Assembly (NCBI RefSeq): GCF_000235605.1
Contig: NC_016584.1
Coordinates: forward strand, 4,570,001 to 4,634,000
From: Desulfosporosinus orientis DSM 765
GTDB taxonomy: Bacteria > Bacillota > Desulfitobacteriia > Desulfitobacteriales > Desulfitobacteriaceae
Length of the DNA stretch: 64,000 bases
Direction: 5' to 3'
Made by a program: the position numbers and the translations under genes. Under the pieces are notes generated by a model. That model was not told the DNA's origin, made no database searches, and was given only the letters and a program-made list of their open reading frames with translations. Shown piece after piece: positions 27,609-35,705 of this stretch (position 1 is its first letter; every line of letters begins with the position of its first letter).

Positions 27609-29740
27609 TGAAACTCCTCCCTAATTTTTTTTTGTTTGTTCCAATCAAAAATATTACCAACCGCCCGTGCAGTTACAATAGTTTCTATCAAAAGTTTGTT
27701 TTTCTGGCTCACACTTTCGTCAGCTTTTATTTTGTTCGATTGAATCGAATTTTTGTTTGAAGAATCTTTTACTCCACATTCTACATTTTCATCAGATACA
27801 CCAAAAACTTCAACTTCGTTATTATGAACAGTCACGAAAATTTCGACATCTACCGCACCCCTCAACTGTGCAGAAGTCTTAGCCATTTCATAAACCTTTG
27901 TTTCGGCCCATTCCACTGCATCTGAATGCTTAGTAAACTTTTTATTTTCAAAAGTCGAATAACCTATAAATCCATTCTTGGGTATTATTATTATTTTTTC
28001 CTCGACCATAACATTTCCTGTAATCGCGCCAATTGCATTTGCAACTCCAGCATTTTTAGGAACAATATAACTGGTGTTTAATGTTTCGGCTACACCAGGG
28101 AGATATATATGAGTTGGCGCTCCGATTCCTACTAACTTCAGTCTTGTTGAAAAACTGTATGCTATAATATCATTTGTATCGTTTTTCTCTTGTGCTAATT
28201 TGCAATTTTTCTTAAAACTGGAATTTATCAAATTGCTTAGTTGTTCAGACATTCCACCACTCATCATTTTAGCTTCATCATGCTCTAATATCATATTAAC
28301 TATATTGAAATATAAACGTTCCTTGATTTTTTCGTTCACTATTTCAATCAACTCTTCAAGATGTACATTTATCTGATTAGCCATAATCATTGCACCATAA
28401 TATGCCGCTTCCTTATTCCAGTCAGTAAATTCGCCTGTGAGGTGCATTATATCAGTCGGAGTAAGGCTGCATCTCATGACAATTCCATGTTTTTCTAGTC
28501 TTTTTAGGTTGATTGAGTAAATAGTTGTATCTGTCATTTCAGTTAGCTCAGTTAAACTCAATGGCCCATTTGCTAAAGCGGTTACTATATTTCTTTCTTC
28601 CTGATTATAAAAAGCATCTTCTGAAATATCCCTGATTTTATAGAAAAACTCACACAATGAAATAGTATGCTTCCTGTTATATCTATAAATTGTTTCAATC
28701 TTTTCAAGTACACTTGGCCAACGACAAGCTAGCCATGACAATGGTGCTGCTCTATCGGGGCCTATGTTTAAGGTGTTTTGATTATTATGTCTGATTAGAC
28801 TGTCTCCACCAAGTCCAACAGTATTTATCAGGATAGATTTAATCCCCGTATTCCACTTACCTATTCTAGCTCCTTTAATAGCAATTTCAGGATTGCCATC
28901 TTTTACAAGTGCAATATCACTTGTTGTCCCTCCCATATCAACAACAATGCAATTTTCCTCTCTTGTTAGATTAATTGCACCAGCAACGCTTGCCGCTGGT
29001 CCACAAAGTAGTGTTTCCATTGGCTTGTCTCTTGCAAATTTCTCAGACATAAGACTTCCATCACCCCTGACTATTACTAGAGGTGCTTCTATTCCCATAT
29101 GCTTCAAGCTAATTTTCACAGCGTTTATAAAATCATTGATAATAGGAATTAACTGTACATTGATAAGCGCACTTGCAGCCCTTTTTAAAGAATTTAACTC
29201 ATCTGTAAGTTCATGTCCACAAACAACTTGTTTTCCTGTCCAATCATTTAATAATGCCTTCGCTTTCTTTTCAACATTACTATTTCTTACTCCCCATAGC
29301 TCTACAACAGCAAATGTGTCTATTATATAGTTACAATTCTCTACTTTTGTTTTCAAGAAGTCCCAATCTGGTTCGTATGTTATTTCGCCCTGTTGATTGC
29401 TTCCTCCACTTAAAAAAATAATTTCCGCTTTTTCCGGTAACCCATACTCATGTCCATATTTAGCAACTATATCTTCATCAAACCCTATTAATACAAGCTT
29501 AGCCCGGCAACCTTTTCCTTCTATACATGCATTTGTTGCAAGAGTTGTTGAAAGCGAAACTAACATAATTGCAGTTATCATTTCTTGCGGAATTTGACTA
29601 AGTGCGCCATTTATGCCAATTGTAAGGTCCTCTTTTACAGTTATAGACTTTGCTGTACTTATAACCTTATTATTTTCAAAATCAAAAATTACTGCATCTG
29701 TATATGTACCTCCTGTGTCAATCCCAAGACCATATTGCAT
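27560..29740 (-). CDS. Hydantoinase/oxoprolinase A-like ATPase, second paralog, with the same winged-helix-like insertion
   Basis: A 726-residue paralog of the protein at 11503 with IDTGGTYTDAVIFD at the N-terminus and VDMGGTTSDIALV near residue 270. Near residues 378-430 it has the same winged-helix-like segment (NIVTALANGP, LTEMTD, LKRLEKHGIV). The C-terminus has a low-complexity hydrophilic extension before the overlap with the DUF1638 gene. No hydantoinase B gene is present. A good sigma-54 promoter lies about 75 bases upstream. Co-occurrence of this ATPase with DUF1638 and methyltransferases suggests a shared accessory task, perhaps reactivation of an oxidised corrinoid; this is a guess because the iron-sulfur domain of known RACo proteins is absent. 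Confidence 0.85.
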   Translation of the reverse strand: MQYGLGIDTGGTYTDAVIFDFENNKVISTAKSITVKEDLTIGINGALSQIPQEMITAIMLVSLSTTLATNACIEGKGCRAKLVLIGFDEDIVAKYGHEYGLPEKAEIIFLSGGSNQQGEITYEPDWDFLKTKVENCNYIIDTFAVVELWGVRNSNVEKKAKALLNDWTGKQVVCGHELTDELNSLKRAASALINVQLIPIINDFINAVKISLKHMGIEAPLVIVRGDGSLMSEKFARDKPMETLLCGPAASVAGAINLTREENCIVVDMGGTTSDIALVKDGNPEIAIKGARIGKWNTGIKSILINTVGLGGDSLIRHNNQNTLNIGPDRAAPLSWLACRWPSVLEKIETIYRYNRKHTISLCEFFYKIRDISEDAFYNQEERNIVTALANGPLSLTELTEMTDTTIYSINLKRLEKHGIVMRCSLTPTDIMHLTGEFTDWNKEAAYYGAMIMANQINVHLEELIEIVNEKIKERLYFNIVNMILEHDEAKMMSGGMSEQLSNLINSSFKKNCKLAQEKNDTNDIIAYSFSTRLKLVGIGAPTHIYLPGVAETLNTSYIVPKNAGVANAIGAITGNVMVEEKIIIIPKNGFIGYSTFENKKFTKHSDAVEWAETKVYEMAKTSAQLRGAVDVEIFVTVHNNEVEVFGVSDENVECGVKDSSNKNSIQSNKIKADESVSQKNKLLIETIVTARAVGNIFDWNKQKKIREEFQWQRQKFLHVVRLKKK

Positions 29741-29813
29741 AATATCACTTCTTTCCTAAAATTTATAAATCCAGCTGCAATACCACTGGTTATTCTTACA
29801 AATAATCATTACA

Positions 29814-29828
29814 GCAAAGCACATGCCA
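29814..29828 (-). promoter_or_regulatory. Sigma-54 promoter of the hydantoinase-like/DUF1638 unit
   Basis: On the minus strand: TGGCAT, five bases, TTGC. Correct spacing, about 75 bases from the ATG at 29740. About 120-165 bases further upstream (29946-29980) an imperfect inverted repeat (TTCCAA/TTGGAA with inner GCAT/ATGC) could be an activator site. Confidence 0.75.
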
Positions 29829-30074
29829 ACTAAAAATATATATAAACTCCCTTATAGCTCAATTTTATCTACAAAAATATAACATTAATGCATTAAATTT
29901 AAGCTCTTTATGTAGAAAATCCCATTTATATAAGCACAATAATTATTCCAAATGCATATTTTTTATGCGCAAAATTGGAATTTACTAAGATTTCAACGTT
30001 ATCGCTTCAACAATCAAGGCCCAGAACAATACACTAAGAATGGGACTCTTTGTAGTGTCCCTACTTCTTTACAT

Positions 30075-30125
30075 AAACATCATTGGATCATGGTCGTTAC
30101 ACCAAGGCAATAGGTATCGGACGTC
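30075..30125 (+). pseudogene. Relic of a sigma-54 activator C-terminus (Fis HTH region)
   Basis: Bases 30104-30125 are identical to 1335-1356 of the first activator gene, and AACATCATTGGA at 30076 matches 1306-1317 at nearly the same offset. Identity stops at the same TCGGACGTC site where the relic at 23705 also stops. The relic lies antisense at the 3' end of the truncated hydantoinase-like gene. Confidence 0.75.
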
Positions 30126-30726
30126 CTACTGCTGTTACTTCTATCCGCGATTCCACGTAAATATCATTTTCAACCATATTACCATTAACATAAACATCTT
30201 CATGATTAATCACTAGTTCAAAATCTTTGCAACCTGCCTTCTCCGCTGCTGAAGCTGCTCGTGTTTTTGCCTCAGCCAAAGCGTATTCTACTGCTTCTTC
30301 CAGTACATCAAAAGTCTTACGCTCCCAGGGAGCATGCATTAGATATCCGCTGCCGGCTTCTCCGGGTTTGATCAGTACTTTAACAGTCTCCATGATTTTA
30401 GCTGCTGCTGCTCCTATGGCATTGGCAACTTCCGCATGTTCGGGAATCAGAAGTTCAGTATGCAGCTTTTCTGCCATTTTAGGCAGCCAACTTCTTACAG
30501 GAGCCCCGATCCCCACAACGGGTATTTTGACCTTGAATAAACAATCATATAATTGATTCGTTTCCTTAAAGAAAGCCTTTTTGATGAAATGCATAGCAGC
30601 ATTATTGCTCTTTTGCCAAATGTTATGTCCTTCACGCCCTGACAAACTTTGCAGACAGGTCAGGCTAAGATCGTTAACCATTCTCTCCGACACCCTCTCG
30701 ATAAATTCTCTTCTTTCAACACCCAT
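30097..30726 (-). pseudogene. C-terminal fragment of a third hydantoinase/oxoprolinase A-like gene
   Basis: About 209 codons matching the last third of the paralogs at 11503 and 27560: the GIGAPVRSWLPKMAEKL segment, EHAEVANAIGAAAAKI, and VTAVGRP near the end. The N-terminal ATPase loops and the winged-helix-like part are missing. The last codons after GRP are read from the antisense of an activator relic. No convincing ribosome site precedes it. It is a truncated gene rather than a short functional one. Confidence 0.85.
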
Positions 30727-30872
30727 TCTGTCGGAAAGTATAATGAATGGGTAAACAAGCAGCTGGAAATTAATTGCGAAAAAGCACAGGAAATCGAACC
30801 GAAAGAGACTTAACCATTTAGAAACGACAAGGCGCGGAACCGTGCCGGTCTGATAACGAGGAGGAATAAAAC

Positions 30873-31517
30873 ATGTACATTTTCAGTATCTCAGGCAGCC
30901 CCCGAAAGGGAAGCAACACAGATCTGCTGCTGGATGAAGTACTTAAAGGCGCAGCAGATGCCGGAGCAGAAGTTGAAAAAATCTACATCAGCGATTTAAA
31001 ATTTGCCCCCTGTATCGGCTGTATGAAATGCAGGGCTGATCGGGTCTGCCGGTTAGCGCCGGATGATGTAAATATGGTGGCAGAAAAGCTGGACCGTGCC
31101 GACGGCATTGTTCTGGGGGCACCGGTTTATGGGGGTCATGTACCCGGACAGTTCAAATCCCTATGCGACCGACTGGTGGGGCAGGTCATTAAATTTGACT
31201 TTACTGAGGGTAAAGCCAATATCACCAGTGCCCTGACTCCTAAAGACAGAAACGGTGTAGCTATCGGGGTCTGCGCCTCAAGTATGCCTGGTATGACCGA
31301 TGCCGTACTGGAATTTTTAAAACTTAATCTAGCTCAGCACAAAAATAATGGAACAATCCAGGAAATTAATGCCGACGGGATGGCAATCCCTGGCCTAGTT
31401 AACCTTGAGGCTGAAAAACTGGAGAAAATTTTCGGAGCCCAGGGGCAGGCCGTTTATGAAAATGCCCAGAGGTTGCTGAAACAAGCTTACCAAGCAGGTA
31501 AAAATTTAGTTTCCTAA
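30873..31517 (+). CDS. Iron-sulfur flavoprotein / NADPH-dependent FMN reductase family
   Basis: A 214-residue flavodoxin-fold protein. It begins with the FMN-phosphate loop SGSPRKGSNTD, has the compact cysteine motif CIGCMKCRADRVC near residue 47 typical of archaeal-type iron-sulfur flavoproteins, and the GAPVYGGHVPGQFKSLCDR segment near residue 90. GAGGAGG precedes the ATG. It probably transfers electrons between a ferredoxin-like donor and small acceptors. It stands alone on the plus strand between relics and the DUF4342 gene, so context gives no specific role. Confidence 0.9.
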   Translation: MYIFSISGSPRKGSNTDLLLDEVLKGAADAGAEVEKIYISDLKFAPCIGCMKCRADRVCRLAPDDVNMVAEKLDRADGIVLGAPVYGGHVPGQFKSLCDRLVGQVIKFDFTEGKANITSALTPKDRNGVAIGVCASSMPGMTDAVLEFLKLNLAQHKNNGTIQEINADGMAIPGLVNLEAEKLEKIFGAQGQAVYENAQRLLKQAYQAGKNLVS

Positions 31518-31590
31518 GCTGCCCCAAGATGATGTCAGCTCATTTCCGGGCCATTGTTTTAATTGAATTTTAATTTTAAGCAAATTCTCC

Positions 31591-31619
31591 TTGAAGTTTT
31601 TGGGGTTAGAATTTAGATA
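31591..31619 (+). promoter_or_regulatory. Sigma-A promoter for the DUF4342 gene
   Basis: TTGAAG at 31591 and TAGATA at 31614 with a 17-base spacer. The start codon is at 31645 with AAGGAGG between. Confidence 0.55.
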
Positions 31620-31644
31620 TACAAAAACCAAGGAGGAATTAATC

Positions 31645-32181
31645 ATGACAAACTTAGAACAAGTGGAAAAATTATGTGCAATGGCTAACATTAGCTACGA
31701 AGAAGCCAAGCTGGCTCTGGATGCCGCAAACGGTGATTTACTTGAAGCCATTATCCTGTTGGAGAAACAGGGAAAAGTAAAAACCCCAATTGGAGACAGT
31801 TATTTTAATAACGAAAAAACTCATTACCATTATGATGGACATCATCATCATCATGGGCATCATCACAGCCACCATGGAAATCACTTTTTTTCCGGCCTGA
31901 AGAAAATCGGACAGTTTTGCACGAATTTGATTCGCAAAGGGAGCACAAATTCCTTCGCAGTACTTAAGGGCGATGAAATCAAAGGCTCGTTTCCCGTTCT
32001 TGTCCTTGGCTTGCTGCTGATCTTCGCATTCTGGGTTACCCTGCCACTGCTTATCATCGGATTATTCTTCGGCTTACGTTATCGGTTTATCGGACCTGAG
32101 TTTGATAATAACAAAGTCAACGAAGCGATGAACAGTGTGGCTGACGCTGCTGAAAACTTCAAGAAATCTGTAAACATCTAA
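31645..32181 (+). CDS. DUF4342/UBA-like membrane protein with a histidine-rich linker
   Basis: About 178 residues. The first 45 form a UBA/TS-N-like helical domain (ISYEEAKLALDAANGDLLEAIILLEKQGK) as in DUF4342 proteins. Next comes a histidine-dense segment (about residues 64-86), then a basic stretch, and two hydrophobic helices (VLVLGLLLIFAFWVTLPLLII). The start ATG follows AAGGAGG; upstream open codons lack a site. The His-rich segment may bind metal ions on the cytoplasmic face. A strong terminator follows. Function unknown. Confidence 0.85.
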   Translation: MTNLEQVEKLCAMANISYEEAKLALDAANGDLLEAIILLEKQGKVKTPIGDSYFNNEKTHYHYDGHHHHHGHHHSHHGNHFFSGLKKIGQFCTNLIRKGSTNSFAVLKGDEIKGSFPVLVLGLLLIFAFWVTLPLLIIGLFFGLRYRFIGPEFDNNKVNEAMNSVADAAENFKKSVNI

Positions 32182-32206
32182 GGAAATCCGGATGATTGAA
32201 ATCCCA

Positions 32207-32243
32207 AAAGATGCCGACGGTTGAAACCGTCGGCATCTTTTTT
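32207..32243 (+). terminator. Terminator of the DUF4342 gene
   Basis: AAAGATGCCGACGG and its complement form a 14-bp stem with a six-base loop, followed by TTTTTTC. Confidence 0.92.
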
Positions 32244-32320
32244 CTTTGGAGGAACTAAAATTTACGAGTTTACGCAATGACGACAAAGGTTTTGAAATTT
32301 GCCTTGCGAGATTAACTTTT

Positions 32321-32572
32321 TTACTTCTCCATGTGCTTCTCGGCGTATTCAGCCTCAGATCTTACATCCAGCAGAATGATCCCTTTTTCATTATCTAAAC
32401 GTTGCTTGGCAGTTTCACTGGCGATCGTCTGATAGGCAGGCTTCTTATCAGATTCGGAATGAACCGGTGAACACCCTGCCAGGCTCAGGAAACTTGCAAA
32501 AACTAAAAGGGTCAATAGCTGTAGGATTTTTTCAATAGTTTTCTCCTCCACCTTTAGTGTTGCTTTGTTCAC
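32321..32572 (-). pseudogene. Degraded rhodanese-like lipoprotein gene
   Basis: The frame encodes a lipoprotein signal (SLAGC lipobox) and the first part of a rhodanese domain (ILLDVRSEAEYAEKH), then stops before the active-site cysteine region. A strong GGAGGAG site points to a TTG start that would give a typical M-K-K lipoprotein beginning only if the run of six A residues after it had one more A. A one-base loss in that run therefore breaks the frame, and the 3' two-thirds of the domain is missing. Confidence 0.8.
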
Positions 32573-32662
32573 TTATTAGTTTAACTCATTTCATTTAGTT
32601 AAGACAAATATCAATAAGCTCCCTGATATTCTAAAGTACAGAGTTTTCTTTAAACGCCGATA

Positions 32663-32700
32663 AATAGGTGGAGCCGCCCGGTTGGGCGGCTCCACCTATT
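32663..32700. terminator. Long terminator-like hairpin after the isochorismatase gene
   Basis: A 17-bp perfect stem (AATAGGTGGAGCCGCCC and its complement) closes a GGTT loop. The T-run after it is weak on both strands. Confidence 0.65.
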
Positions 32701-32736
32701 ATCCGTCACTTTGATACCTATGATCATAGTTGTACT

Positions 32737-33285
32737 CTATTTTATCAGTTTGGAGAGTTCCTTGAACAGAGGTGTGCCTGATTGCTTCATCAAATCAAAA
32801 AAGACTGTTTCTGTGTTGGTTACAACTGCTCCCATAGATGACATCAGGGATAACCCATTTAGGTAATTTCCCTTGGTTCTTGAACACACCCCATCACTCA
32901 CTACGAAAACCTGGTAACCATTGGCAAGTAAATCCCGGACCGTTTGAAAAACACAAACATGGGTTTCCATTCCTGTAATCAGGACTTTCTTTCGTCCCAG
33001 CCCCTCCAGTGCCGAAGTTACCTCACTTGTACAACCTGAAAAGGTCATCTTTGCGAAAGTGGCCGATCCCTCGAGTTGGCTGCTTAGGTCTGAAACAGTC
33101 TTCCCCAGGCCTTTGGGGTATTGTTCTGTGACGAGGATAGGAATACCTAATTTCTTAGCAACGGAAATTAATGTGCTGGTGTTTTGAATAATCTGTTCTC
33201 CGTATTTCATCACAGGAACTAATTTTTCTTGAATATCGATGACCATTAGCACGACTTCGGACTCATTTAGAACATATTTGTTCAA
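32737..33285 (-). CDS. Isochorismatase-family cysteine hydrolase
   Basis: About 182 residues of the YcaC-like isochorismatase superfamily. The catalytic aspartate is in VIDIQEKLVP, the nucleophile cysteine in GMETHVCVFQT (about residue 113), and the lysine is expected in the TFAKMTFS segment. The TTG at 33285 has AGGAG eight bases upstream; an upstream GTG overlaps that site. It follows pabB, but the family includes many amidases, so a link with chorismate metabolism is not implied. Confidence 0.9.
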   Translation of the reverse strand: MNKYVLNESEVVLMVIDIQEKLVPVMKYGEQIIQNTSTLISVAKKLGIPILVTEQYPKGLGKTVSDLSSQLEGSATFAKMTFSGCTSEVTSALEGLGRKKVLITGMETHVCVFQTVRDLLANGYQVFVVSDGVCSRTKGNYLNGLSLMSSMGAVVTNTETVFFDLMKQSGTPLFKELSKLIK

Positions 33286-33389
33286 GGTTAACACTCCTCT
33301 CCAATATTATTCGGAATCTGGATATGCTCACTATATTCAACACACCGGCGATTTCTCCTTCAAGGGCTTATTTTTCCTTGCCCTACGGC

Positions 33390-33425
33390 AAAAGGGCGCC
33401 AGTCAACTCAGTTCTTAAGGCGCCT
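33390..33425 (-). terminator. Possible terminator after pabB
   Basis: AGGCGCC and GGCGCCCT pair on the minus strand across an 18-base loop, followed by TTTTGCC. A weak stem and short T-run make this tentative. Confidence 0.35.
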
Positions 33426-33438
33426 CCTTCTTTGGTCT

Positions 33439-34812
33439 TCATTTTAAACTTTTCATTGCCTCCAGTAAGGCCTTGGCTTTTTGTTCAGTTTCTTCGAATT
33501 CAAATTCTAATTCGGATTCACAGGTGATCCCGCCGCCAACCCCCAAATGGTACATCCCGTCTTTATAAACTGCGGTACGAATCACGATATTAAAATCACA
33601 GCTGTTATCGAAAGAAAGGTAACCGATCGACCCGGTATAAAGTCCTCTGCGTGAATGTTCCACTTCATCAATGATTTCCATGGCTCTCCGTTTCGGTGCC
33701 CCGGTGATTGATCCGCCGGGGAACATGGCCATCAAAAGATCCATTGAAGTCATACCTTCCTTTAGTTTTCCGACAATCGTCGACACCAGGTGGAACACCG
33801 TCGCATAGGCTTCAACATCGAACAACTGGGTGACTTCAACACTGCCCGGTTCGCAGACCTTGTTCAGGTCGTTCCGCTCCAAATCAACAATCATCAATAA
33901 TTCGCTTCGATCTTTAGATGAATGCAATAACTCCGTCCGCAGGGCATCATCTTCTTCCGGGGTTTCACCTCTTTTTCTGGTCCCTTTTATGGGGCGTGTC
34001 TCCGCAATCCCGTCCCCTAATTTTAAAAACCGCTCCGGCGAAGAACAAACAATCTTAAAATCCCCGAAATTCAGATAGCCGCTAAACGGTGCGGGGTTGT
34101 TCTTATGGAGCCGTAAAAACACCTCATAGGGCTGTACCGGACTTTCCATGATGATTTGACGGGTCATATTGGCTATATAGATATCCCCTTCAACAATATA
34201 GTTAATTACCTTGTTGATTGCCTCGTAGTATTGCTCTTTCTCGAAATCAGAATAAAGTTTAAAATCGCCGCTTTTTTTCAGCTTAGCCGGTGATAGGTTC
34301 GCTGCGCGGTGATAAAGTCTTTCTTCAAGATCCTTTTCCAAAGCGCCCAGACTGTCTTCCCCGTTATACAAGGGGTGTGCGGCAGTCAAATAAATCTTTC
34401 GGTTCCTTTGGTCTTCGATAATAAAGTGCTCATAAAAGATAAACAATCCTTCAGGAATATCAACGTCTTTAAGATGACGGGATGAGACTTCGTTCGGCCT
34501 CAACCCGAAATCATAGGCCAGATAACCTATAGCTCCTGAAAGCAGCGGCAGCGTCGTGGGGTTCTCTTCCCCATGAACCTTTAAATACTTGGAGATATAG
34601 TCAGCAAAACTCCCCTCTTGAACGACACCGTTGACAAACAGTTCTCCGTTTCTGTCCTCAACCTTAAGATAAGGATGGATGCCGATAATCGAATAATTTC
34701 CGTACCTATTTTCCAACGAAGAATCCAGGAACACGGTGTCTTCTTCTTCAGAATAACAGGAATAGATGTCAACAGCAGGATAGTAGCGGGTCCACTCCTT
34801 GTAGTTGGCCAT
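33439..34812 (-). CDS. pabB: Aminodeoxychorismate synthase component I
   Basis: Converts chorismate and ammonia to 4-amino-4-deoxychorismate for folate synthesis. The 457-residue product has the chorismate-binding C-terminal domain with GSITGAPKRRAMEIIDE, the SPERFLK segment and the final VGGGI motif. The ATG at 34812 follows GGAGG by seven bases and overlaps the pabA end by 44 bases, so the two are coupled. No aminodeoxychorismate lyase (pabC) follows and the protein is too short to be fused to one. Anthranilate synthase (TrpE) is less likely given the partner and lack of trp genes. Confidence 0.9.
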   Translation of the reverse strand: MANYKEWTRYYPAVDIYSCYSEEEDTVFLDSSLENRYGNYSIIGIHPYLKVEDRNGELFVNGVVQEGSFADYISKYLKVHGEENPTTLPLLSGAIGYLAYDFGLRPNEVSSRHLKDVDIPEGLFIFYEHFIIEDQRNRKIYLTAAHPLYNGEDSLGALEKDLEERLYHRAANLSPAKLKKSGDFKLYSDFEKEQYYEAINKVINYIVEGDIYIANMTRQIIMESPVQPYEVFLRLHKNNPAPFSGYLNFGDFKIVCSSPERFLKLGDGIAETRPIKGTRKRGETPEEDDALRTELLHSSKDRSELLMIVDLERNDLNKVCEPGSVEVTQLFDVEAYATVFHLVSTIVGKLKEGMTSMDLLMAMFPGGSITGAPKRRAMEIIDEVEHSRRGLYTGSIGYLSFDNSCDFNIVIRTAVYKDGMYHLGVGGGITCESELEFEFEETEQKAKALLEAMKSLK

Positions 34813-35398
34813 TCTCTTCCCTCCTTTTTTCAGCAATATTTACAAAATTATTAAGTACCTCATATCCATATTGTGTTAAAATTGCCTCAGGATGAAACTG
34901 TACCCCAAATATCGGAAACTCCTTATGGGATATGGCCATAATGGCTCCGTCGTCAGCCCTGGCATCAATCCGTAAACAATCCGGCAAAAAATCCTCTGAT
35001 ATAACTAAGGAATGATAACGGGTCACTTCAAATTTATCCGGAAGTCCCTGTAAAACACCCGTATTGTAATTGTTTATCCTGGTGATTTTCCCATGCATTG
35101 GCCGAAGACCTTTGATAACTTTGGCTCCAAATGTATGCCCAATAAGCTGATGACCAAGGCAAACCCCTAAAATAGGAATGCGCTTGCCAAAAGCACGAAG
35201 AAGGGCAGCAGAATGTTCACAGTCTTCGGGGCGCTTGGGACCGGGAGAAAAGATTATCCCGTCGAGGTTTTCAATTTGTTCAATATAATCTGATGCAGCT
35301 TTGTCACTACGAATAACTTGAACAGAGCAATTCAGCACTTCAAAATAGGCCTTTAGGTTATAAACAAATGAGTCATAATGATCAACAATTAAATACAT
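34769..35398 (-). CDS. pabA: Aminodeoxychorismate synthase component II (glutamine amidotransferase)
   Basis: Class I glutamine amidotransferase of 209 residues that feeds ammonia to PabB. The nucleophile cysteine lies in GVCLGHQ near residue 79, and the His-Glu pair in FHPEAI near residue 168. A C-terminal tail of about 20 residues overlaps pabB. The gene is preceded by a consensus sigma-A promoter and a terminator-like hairpin inside the leader, so transcription is probably attenuated. The family also serves TrpG. Confidence 0.92.
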   Translation of the reverse strand: MYLIVDHYDSFVYNLKAYFEVLNCSVQVIRSDKAASDYIEQIENLDGIIFSPGPKRPEDCEHSAALLRAFGKRIPILGVCLGHQLIGHTFGAKVIKGLRPMHGKITRINNYNTGVLQGLPDKFEVTRYHSLVISEDFLPDCLRIDARADDGAIMAISHKEFPIFGVQFHPEAILTQYGYEVLNNFVNIAEKRREENGQLQGVDPLLSCC

Positions 35399-35438
35399 TT
35401 TGCTCCCCTTTCTTAGCCCTGATCCGAAAATTAAGGAA

Positions 35439-35483
35439 TAAAAAAACCGAAAACACCAACAGAATTTCTGTTATTGTTTTCGG
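35439..35483 (-). terminator. Intrinsic terminator / attenuator in the pabA leader
   Basis: On the minus strand CCGAAAACA and TGTTTTCGG pair, with an inner AACAGAA/TTCTGTT stem, followed by seven T residues. It lies between the promoter at 35533 and the pabA start at 35398, with no room for another promoter after it. Confidence 0.8.
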
Positions 35484-35532
35484 CAGTCTTCCAAATTGAA
35501 TTGGGCACACCCTTAATATTAAATTTGACTTA

Positions 35533-35560
35533 ATTATAATAAAATTCATTCATTTGTCAA
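35533..35560 (-). promoter_or_regulatory. Consensus sigma-A promoter of pabAB
   Basis: On the minus strand TTGACA and TATAAT, both perfect, are separated by 16 bases. Transcription would start near 35526, giving a leader of about 125 bases that contains the terminator hairpin. Confidence 0.85.
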
Positions 35561-35705
35561 GCTTGCCTTCAGCCTTATTTGGCCCAGTCAATTAGCCAAT
35601 TTTTTCTTTATATTTGGTCTGCATCCCTGGAGTACACGTCCATCAAATATACCTCGGGTTGTTAAAGGCTTTCTATTCTCTTGTGTAGGAAATTTCCAAA
35701 CACCA

